Assembly: GCA_018702715.1 (NCBI GenBank)
Contig: JABIYQ010000491.1
Location: 1 to 9,454 of the forward strand
Source of the DNA: Desulfobacula sp.
GTDB taxonomy: Bacteria; Desulfobacterota; Desulfobacteria; Desulfobacterales; Desulfobacteraceae
Direction: 5' to 3'
DNA: 9,454 nucleotides
Position 1 is the stretch's first letter, and every line of letters begins with the position of its first letter. The translations under genes were made by a program, and so were the position numbers. Under the pieces are notes generated by a model that worked only from the letters and a program-made list of their open reading frames with translations, had not been told where the DNA came from and ran no database searches. Below are positions 5,934-9,454 of this stretch, in pieces.

Positions 5934-6888
5934 AAAAACGCGTATCCACTACCCCGGCGCATTTTACCATGTTATGCTTCGTGGAAATGCCAAACAGACC
6001 ATTTTTCATGGCAAGGATGATATCAAGCGGTTTGAGGAGATTCTCAGCCAGGGGCTGGGAAAATATAATCTGCGATTGTATGCCTACTGCTGGATGAAAA
6101 ATCATGTGCACATGGCACTTCAGGTGTCAGACATTCCGCTGGCTAAAATGATGCAGAGCCTTTCACAGCGTTATACTGGCTGGTTTAATCATCAGTATGA
6201 TCGCATTGGGCATCTTTTCCAGGGGCGTTACAAGGCTATCCTGGTTGATCGAGACGGATATCTTCTTGAACTCATCAGATATATTCACCTCAATCCTGTG
6301 CGTGCCGAGTTGGTGACAGATCCCATAGAATATTCCGAAAGCAGTCACGGTGCTTATCTTGATCCGGAGAAATCCTCCCGGTGGCTATCCATTGACCCGG
6401 CGTTTAAATTGTTCGGACAGACACAAGAGGCGGCACAGGCAAAGTATCTTTATTTCATGGGTCAGCCTTTAGAAAAAGAACATTTGGAATTGCTGCGAAA
6501 AGGTAGTGCTGAAGGGCGTATACTTGGGGATGATGATTTTGTCCAAAAGGCCCTTAAACAGGCCGGAGCTACAGTTGTGAAGCCTGTATCAGACATAGGC
6601 CTTGATACCCTGACTGTTCTGGTGGCTGAAAAATATAATATTTCCCCCCAGGATATAATCAGCAAAAGCAGGGGCAGATCTGCTGTTGAGGCCCGTGCTG
6701 TCATTGCATTGCTTGCTGTTGAAGGCACTCGGCATACCCTAAAAGATGTTGCCCGATATATGGAACGGGAAACATCGACCATGAGTAAACTGGTTAACAA
6801 ACTGCGGGATAAAAAAGCAAAGTTTTCGGTGCTGCGAGAGAAAATAAAGCGATTGACTGAGGAAATAGTCGGGGTCAGGCCTGCATAG
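5926..6888 (+). CDS. REP-associated tyrosine transposase (RAYT 2), Y1/HUH family
   Basis: Seen: 320 aa, colinear with RAYT 1 over the whole length. It has the same N-terminus (RIHYPGAFYHVMLRGNAKQ), HVH at 60-62, and Tyr119 in LIRYIHLNPVRA. The C-terminal helix-turn-helix (GRSAVEARAVIALL and LKDVARYMERETSTMSKLV) is DnaA domain IV-like and clearer than in RAYT 1. The family nicks single-stranded REP hairpins through the tyrosine. The start is GTG 5926; the ATG seven bases earlier is in a frame closed after four codons. The last residues (GVRPA and TAG) are encoded by the repeat that forms the 6871-6934 hairpin. Element A lies 29 bp upstream. The higher GC compared with the adjacent TA genes suggests a different origin. 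It looks intact and is the likely driver of elements A and B. Confidence 0.94.
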   Translation: MTRKTRIHYPGAFYHVMLRGNAKQTIFHGKDDIKRFEEILSQGLGKYNLRLYAYCWMKNHVHMALQVSDIPLAKMMQSLSQRYTGWFNHQYDRIGHLFQGRYKAILVDRDGYLLELIRYIHLNPVRAELVTDPIEYSESSHGAYLDPEKSSRWLSIDPAFKLFGQTQEAAQAKYLYFMGQPLEKEHLELLRKGSAEGRILGDDDFVQKALKQAGATVVKPVSDIGLDTLTVLVAEKYNISPQDIISKSRGRSAVEARAVIALLAVEGTRHTLKDVARYMERETSTMSKLVNKLRDKKAKFSVLREKIKRLTEEIVGVRPA

Positions 6889-6934
6889 TTGGTTTTATTG
6901 AGATCGATAAAGCCAACTATGCAGGCCTGACCCC
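6871..6934. repeat. Long hairpin from two back-to-back repeat tips at the RAYT 2 3' end
   Basis: Tip 6871-6897 and its inverted copy 6908-6934 pair over 27 bp (one G-T wobble) around a 10-nt loop. There is no U-run, so it is not a classical intrinsic terminator, although it could act as a REP-like mRNA-stabilising or attenuating structure. It contains the RAYT 2 stop codon (6886-6888). Confidence 0.92.
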
Positions 6935-6944
6935 AAACTACCAC

Positions 6945-6973
6945 TTGAAAAAATGGCAGCTGATTATTATAAT
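6945..6973 (+). promoter_or_regulatory. Strong sigma70-type promoter before the orphan antitoxin
   Basis: TTGAAA (6945-6950) and a perfect TATAAT (6968-6973) are 17 nt apart, 11 bp beyond the hairpin. It would give a leader of about 50 nt before ATG 7030. The same bases can also be read as the short peptide MAADYYNEESKIK from 6951, which I regard as secondary. Confidence 0.65.
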
Positions 6974-7029
6974 GAGGAATCTAAAATAAAATAATGATCA
7001 CGATAAATTAATAGATAAGGCAGAGCACA

Positions 7030-7218
7030 ATGAACATTATTGATAAACAATATATTGTTGACGAAAACAATAAAAAGATAGCCGTTCAGATAGGTATTGA
7101 GACTTTTGAAAAAATTGAACAAATACTTGAAGACTACGCATTGTTCAATTTGATGAAAGGGAATAGCGATTCCGATCTTTTAGAATTAAACGGTGCACTA
7201 AAATACTATGATAAATGA
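7030..7218 (+). CDS. Small antitoxin, partner toxin lost
   Basis: Seen: 62 aa. Its pattern (YIVDENNKKIAVQIGIETFEKIEQILEDYALFNLM) is the one I associate with small antitoxins encoded just before RelE/ParE toxins: a DNA-binding-like beta strand 'KKIAVQI', a long helix ending LEDYAL, and an acidic C-terminus. A promoter with a perfect -10 box lies at 6945-6973; the ribosome binding site is weak (AAGG, 7017-7020). Its end overlaps an ATG (7208) in the arrangement usual for antitoxin/toxin pairs, but that second frame runs into element B after six codons. The antitoxin is thus complete while its toxin has vanished. A Phd/YefM-like class is likely but not proven. Confidence 0.75.
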   Translation: MNIIDKQYIVDENNKKIAVQIGIETFEKIEQILEDYALFNLMKGNSDSDLLELNGALKYYDK

Positions 7219-7243
7219 AAAACTTGGGGTCAGGCCTGCATAG
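7208..7243 (+). pseudogene. Toxin start codons cut off by element B
   Basis: ATG 7208 overlaps the antitoxin stop and opens a frame reading MINEKL. From 7226 the frame is inside the repeat tip and continues GVRPA and TAG. The overlap geometry is that of a TA toxin start. No RelE- or PIN-like sequence resumes after element B (7511 onwards), so the body of the toxin has been deleted rather than simply interrupted. With only six native codons the toxin family cannot be told; chance cannot be excluded. Confidence 0.5.
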
Positions 7244-7252
7244 TTGGCTTTA
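7226..7252 (+). repeat. Left terminal inverted repeat of element B
   Basis: Identical to 5452-5478. Enters the overlapping toxin frame in the GGG GTC AGG phase and stops it at TAG 7241-7243. Confidence 0.9.
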
Positions 7253-7483
7253 GAGAGGGTAAAGTATTGAAAATTAAAACTCCAAAGTCCATGCAATAGA
7301 CAAATAATATTAAAAGGTTGTGAAATTATTCCCCTGGCTGAAAGATACAATATCTAAAGAATTTTAACTTACCTCGCATTCTAACCCGCCATTCCTGTTT
7401 TCCTTAATTCATCCATAAAATTATAGACATTCGTAAGATATAAAAACCCCGCTGTCTTTGGGGTGTCAAGCATTGTTGCCCGA

Positions 7484-7510
7484 TAAAGCCAACTATGCAG
7501 GCCTGACCCT
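7484..7510 (-). repeat. Right terminal inverted repeat of element B
   Basis: Inverted copy of the left tip, differing at the outermost base (T for C). GCATTGTTG at 7470-7478 pairs with CAACTATGC at 7490-7498 with one mismatch. Confidence 0.88.
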
Positions 7511-7556
7511 ATTTCTCATGGTTATTAAAAGACACCCATAAAACAATACTTAAAGA

Positions 7557-7585
7557 TTGTTAAATGCCCTGTTATATGATATATT
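7557..7585 (+). promoter_or_regulatory. Putative promoter of the DUF4143 ATPase gene
   Basis: TTGTTA (7557-7562) and TATATT (7580-7585) with 17 nt spacing, about 30 bp before the gene. The stretch is AT-rich, so chance matches are likely; moderate support only. Confidence 0.4.
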
Positions 7586-7615
7586 TTATATCTATAAAAA
7601 ATAAAAATTAAGGGT

Positions 7616-9007
7616 GTGGTTACAAAAATGCATAGACAACAATTACAATTTCTTCATGACTGGCTGTATGATAACAACCGTAAGCCGCTAATTATTCGTG
7701 GCGCCCGGCAGGTGGGTAAATCTACATTAGTAGAGTTGTTTGCAAGGGAATGTAAAAAAACATTGCTCAATGTGAATTTGGAACGTCATCCTGATTTATC
7801 ACAAATGTTTTCTGATCAAGACCCTGCACAGGTTATTCAGCAGATTGAATTTCTGCCGAACATGGGGGACATCAATAAGGACGCTCTCTTGTTTCTTGAT
7901 GAAATCCAGGCTGTCCCAGAGGCGATTCCAATGTTGCGGTATTTTTATGAGGATAGACCGGATCTCCCGGTTGTCAGTGCGGGTTCTCTACTGGAATTTG
8001 TCTTATCTGACCACTCATTTTCCATGCCGGTTGGAAGAATACAGTATTTACACATGGGCCCGATGACCTTTACTGAATTCCTGGGCGCGGTTGGAGAGGA
8101 GAAACTGAAGTCTTTTATACTGTATTATGAGCCGGGTCAAAAAATCGGTGAAGTTGTGCATAAGCGTTTATTGAGTTTACTGCGCTCTTATTATTATATT
8201 GGTGGAATGCCTGAAGCAGTAGCTGTTTTTGCTGATCGGCACAGCTATAAGGATGTGAGTAAAGTTCATAATTCCATTATCGAAACCTATCGTGAAGATT
8301 TTTCAAAATATGCAGGCTCAAGAAACCTGAACCGCATGCGCAATGTGTTTAACTTTGTTGCCAGGAACGTGGGGAAAAAAATTAAATACAGTAATATTTC
8401 GTTTCAAGATCAAAGCGCCACAATAAAGAAAGATCTTGAGTTGCTGTCCATGGCTCGTATTATTGGGAAAGTGACTCACAGTCATTGTTCAGGACTGCCA
8501 TTACAGGCTGATATTGAGGAAAAAGTGTATAAAGCACTCTTTCTTGATGTTGGTTTGATGAATGCTGTTTGCGGTTTAGACTGGCGTGTCGTTTCCCAAA
8601 TGGATGATGTAAAATTGATAAATGAAGGTGCAATGGCAGAGCAGTTCATCGGTCAACATTTACAAAGTCTGCTTGCAGATACACCAAACCGGGAATTAAC
8701 GTATTGGCTGCGTGAAGGCCGTTCATCCAATGCTGAAATAGATTTTGTTATTGGTATGGCCGGTGCTGTTATTCCCATAGAGGTAAAAGCAGGTGCTACA
8801 GGAAAGCTGAAATCTCTGCATCAATTTATGGGTACGAAGCAGGCACCTTTTGCTATTCGATTTGATGCATCCCAGCCATCTGTCTGTCAAATACATACGA
8901 TGATTAATATTGGCAGAGAACGCAGAAAAGTTGATTATCAACTCATCTCATTGCCATTATATTTGATTGAACGTTTAGAAGCATTTATAAGGGTCAGGCT
9001 GCTGTAA
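7616..9007 (+). CDS. DUF4143/AAA_14-family ATPase with PD-(D/E)XK-like C-terminal domain
   Basis: Seen: 463 aa. Walker A GARQVGKST (29-37), Walker B LLFLDEIQ (91-98), sensor-like SAGSLLEF (121-128), then the AAA_14 block GRIQYLHMGPMTFTEFL (140-156). The DUF4143 part follows from about 195 (YIGGMPEAVAVF, ETYREDFSKYA, INEGAMAEQFIGQHL). The C-terminal NAEIDFVI and IPIEVKAG (372-393) give the D..ExK signature of a PD-(D/E)XK nuclease fold; activity is unproven. ATP-dependent role unknown. The start is unsure: GTG 7616 (used here) or ATG 7628; neither has a well-placed ribosome binding site. The last five residues (RVRLL) come from a repeat tip at 8990, so the native end was replaced close to its normal position. 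It lies between element B and a broken toxin, with no obvious operon partner. Confidence 0.92.
   Translation: MVTKMHRQQLQFLHDWLYDNNRKPLIIRGARQVGKSTLVELFARECKKTLLNVNLERHPDLSQMFSDQDPAQVIQQIEFLPNMGDINKDALLFLDEIQAVPEAIPMLRYFYEDRPDLPVVSAGSLLEFVLSDHSFSMPVGRIQYLHMGPMTFTEFLGAVGEEKLKSFILYYEPGQKIGEVVHKRLLSLLRSYYYIGGMPEAVAVFADRHSYKDVSKVHNSIIETYREDFSKYAGSRNLNRMRNVFNFVARNVGKKIKYSNISFQDQSATIKKDLELLSMARIIGKVTHSHCSGLPLQADIEEKVYKALFLDVGLMNAVCGLDWRVVSQMDDVKLINEGAMAEQFIGQHLQSLLADTPNRELTYWLREGRSSNAEIDFVIGMAGAVIPIEVKAGATGKLKSLHQFMGTKQAPFAIRFDASQPSVCQIHTMINIGRERRKVDYQLISLPLYLIERLEAFIRVRLL
8990..9006 (+). repeat. Partial repeat tip overlapping the ATPase stop codon
   Basis: AGGGTCAGGC followed by TGCTG matches the outer half of the tip; the inner half is degenerate. 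The ATPase frame enters it as AGG GTC AGG and stops at TAA 9005-9007. No inverted partner is visible downstream. Confidence 0.65.
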
Positions 9008-9030
9008 GTTTTATAAAAGACTTCCGGCAG

Positions 9031-9274
9031 AGGTCCTTGAGCGATTGACAAAAAGAATTTATGGCTTTGCAGGATAAAGATAGAATTCTAGTTGCAAAAA
9101 AAAATAATCACGTTGCAAAAAGGATAGTTTCACAAGGACAAACCGCTAAAAGGAAGGCACAAAGGCAAATTTCGTAAAAGAGCAGGAAACTTTCGGATTA
9201 TTTATCTTAGAGAAAGAAAGTTGTTATTGATCACCATTATCTGGATTTCTCACAGAAAAAAAGTATATTCTTAG
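9031..9274 (+). pseudogene. Frameshifted RelE-family toxin remnant
   Basis: Seen: three pieces in different frames read together as a RelE-type toxin. VLERLTK (about 9033-9053) is followed by QKEFMALQDKDRILVAKK (from 9049), and then, after a +1 shift near 9139, by KPLKGRHKGKFRKRAG and NFRIIYLRERKLLLITIIWISHRKKVYS ending at TAG 9274. The KPLKG, FRIIY and HRKKVY motifs are diagnostic of RelE/ParE toxins. No start codon with a ribosome binding site and no antitoxin are visible; the space where the antitoxin should be is taken by the end of the ATPase gene and its repeat tip. At least two frameshifts make it non-functional. The A-rich runs at the frame breaks (9050-9054, 9097-9105) are typical slippage sites, so sequencing error is possible. 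Confidence 0.8.
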
Positions 9275-9285
9275 AAACACTTATC

Positions 9286-9298
9286 GGGGTCTGCCCCC
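9286..9298. repeat. Short GGGGTC/CCCC palindrome after the RelE remnant
   Basis: GGGGTCTGCCCCC starts 11 nt after the toxin remnant's stop. The outer GGGG/CCCC arms and the GGGGTC start resemble two collapsed repeat tips, like 2206-2220, but the pairing is imperfect. Confidence 0.4.
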
Positions 9299-9304
9299 AA
9301 TTAT

Positions 9305-9415
9305 TACTTTACAACATACAAAAGAACCTTGACTTTTTACTTCGCAAAGATGTAAAGTGCATATCAGGCTTGAGGTGAGGCCTGTATATAGAACGTTTGA
9401 TGTGATGTAAAGGAG
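9305..9415 (+). promoter_or_regulatory. Promoter and repeated operator before the last gene
   Basis: TTGACT (9329-9334) and TGTAAA (9351-9356) with a 16-nt spacer are a possible promoter. ACTTTAC (9305-9311) and GTAAAGT (9352-9358) are inverted copies, and GATGTAAAG occurs twice directly (9349-9357 and 9404-9412). The second copy overlaps the ribosome binding site AAAGGAG (9409-9415). This arrangement suggests a repressor acting at both transcription and translation start regions; the protein is unknown. Confidence 0.45.
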
Positions 9416-9423
9416 TCAGTTTC

Positions 9424-9454
9424 ATGCAACGATTGATCGAAAAACAGATTGCAG
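9424..9454 (+). CDS. Start of a probable third DUF4143/AAA_14 ATPase, cut by the window edge
   Basis: Only MQRLIEKQIA is visible, from ATG 9424, eight nt after AAAGGAG (9409-9415). AAA_14/DUF4143 proteins commonly begin like this (a short basic helix before the P-loop at about residue 25), and the window already contains two such genes. The assignment rests on ten residues plus context, so it is tentative; the presence of a gene start itself is more secure because of the ribosome binding site and upstream repeats. Confidence 0.5.
   Translation, partial: MQRLIEKQIA

Larger units (their letters stand above)
7226..7510. mobile_element. Element B, 285-bp internally deleted sister of element A
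   Basis: Seen: left tip 7226-7252 identical to that of A, right tip 7484-7510 inverted with one mismatch at the last base. The left 223 bp are about 97% identical to A by eye; the right 62 bp match A except for a few bases and a 4-nt gap. The 156-bp centre of A is missing. At the junction a CCCC/GGGG mini-hairpin (7447-7463) appears. No gene inside. Inference: a recently moved or duplicated non-autonomous element that carries only the ends recognised by RAYT 2. It sits on the toxin start of the TA pair at 7030. Confidence 0.85.

Noticed and set aside
5800..6111. Minus-strand ORF of 103 codons at the element A/RAYT 2 border
   Set aside because: It runs across the inverted repeat into the antisense of RAYT 2 and has no protein-like pattern.
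6871..6934. Intrinsic (Rho-independent) terminator
   Set aside because: The stem is very long and is not followed by a U-run; its sequence is that of the mobile repeat family.
6163..6944. Minus-strand ORFs opposite RAYT 2, including one of 160 codons
   Set aside because: Antisense to a conserved gene, with no motif or start signal; length is explained by the codon use of the plus-strand gene.
6951..6992. Short frame MAADYYNEESKIK as a gene remnant
   Set aside because: Only 13 codons, overlapping a strong promoter; it could be the tail of a lost gene but nothing decides it.
5452..7510. CRISPR array from the recurrent short repeats
   Set aside because: Copies are irregularly spaced, in both orientations, and lie at element ends; no cas gene is present.
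7511..7615. Continuation of the toxin cut by element B
   Set aside because: All three plus frames were read and show no RelE- or PIN-like motif.

Overview
The window looks like a bacterial accessory island. Its signatures are two REP-associated tyrosine transposase (RAYT) genes, many copies of a short GC-rich inverted repeat, and a dense series of type II toxin-antitoxin (TA) genes that are moderately AT-rich. Repeats, RAYTs, PIN/RelE modules and DUF4143 ATPases in this mixture are most familiar to me from Desulfobacteraceae-like Desulfobacterota. That placement is an impression only, because no phylogenetic marker gene is present.

Layout from left to right. 1-613 (minus): a DUF4143/AAA_14 ATPase without a usable start, cut off by the left end of a RAYT element. 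610-1727: RAYT unit 1, a 318-codon Y1/HUH transposase gene between 29-bp inverted repeats. 1756-2215: a Phd-like antitoxin and a PIN toxin truncated at a GGGTC/GACCC palindrome. 2434-2900: an apparently intact antitoxin/RelE-type pair, followed by a diverged repeat tip. 3153-3455: a DUF2442 protein, followed by a solo repeat tip. 3573-4691: a coiled-coil protein of unknown role. 4789-5435: an intact VapBC pair with its own promoter. 5452-5896: a 445-bp element with terminal inverted repeats (element A). 5926-6888: RAYT 2, ending in a 64-nt hairpin (6871-6934). 7030-7243: an antitoxin whose toxin is reduced to a few codons by element B (7226-7510), a 285-bp internally deleted sister of A. 7616-9007: a second DUF4143 ATPase fused at its last codons to a repeat tip. 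9031-9274: a frameshifted RelE-type toxin. 9424-end: the start of what is probably a third DUF4143 ATPase.

The unifying theme is a RAYT-driven repeat family. All tips begin with (or closely resemble) GGGGTCAGGCCTGC, but the inner half differs between the RAYT 1 and RAYT 2 versions, which suggests matched transposase/repeat pairs. Every plus-oriented tip that follows a plus-strand gene lies within about 20 nt of that gene's end or overlaps it. Four reading frames enter a tip in the same phase and are stopped there. Both RAYT genes take their own stop codon from the repeat. Several toxins are damaged while their antitoxins stay open. I read the region as a place where RAYT elements spread at TA/ATPase gene ends and eroded toxins; the functional consequences are inference.
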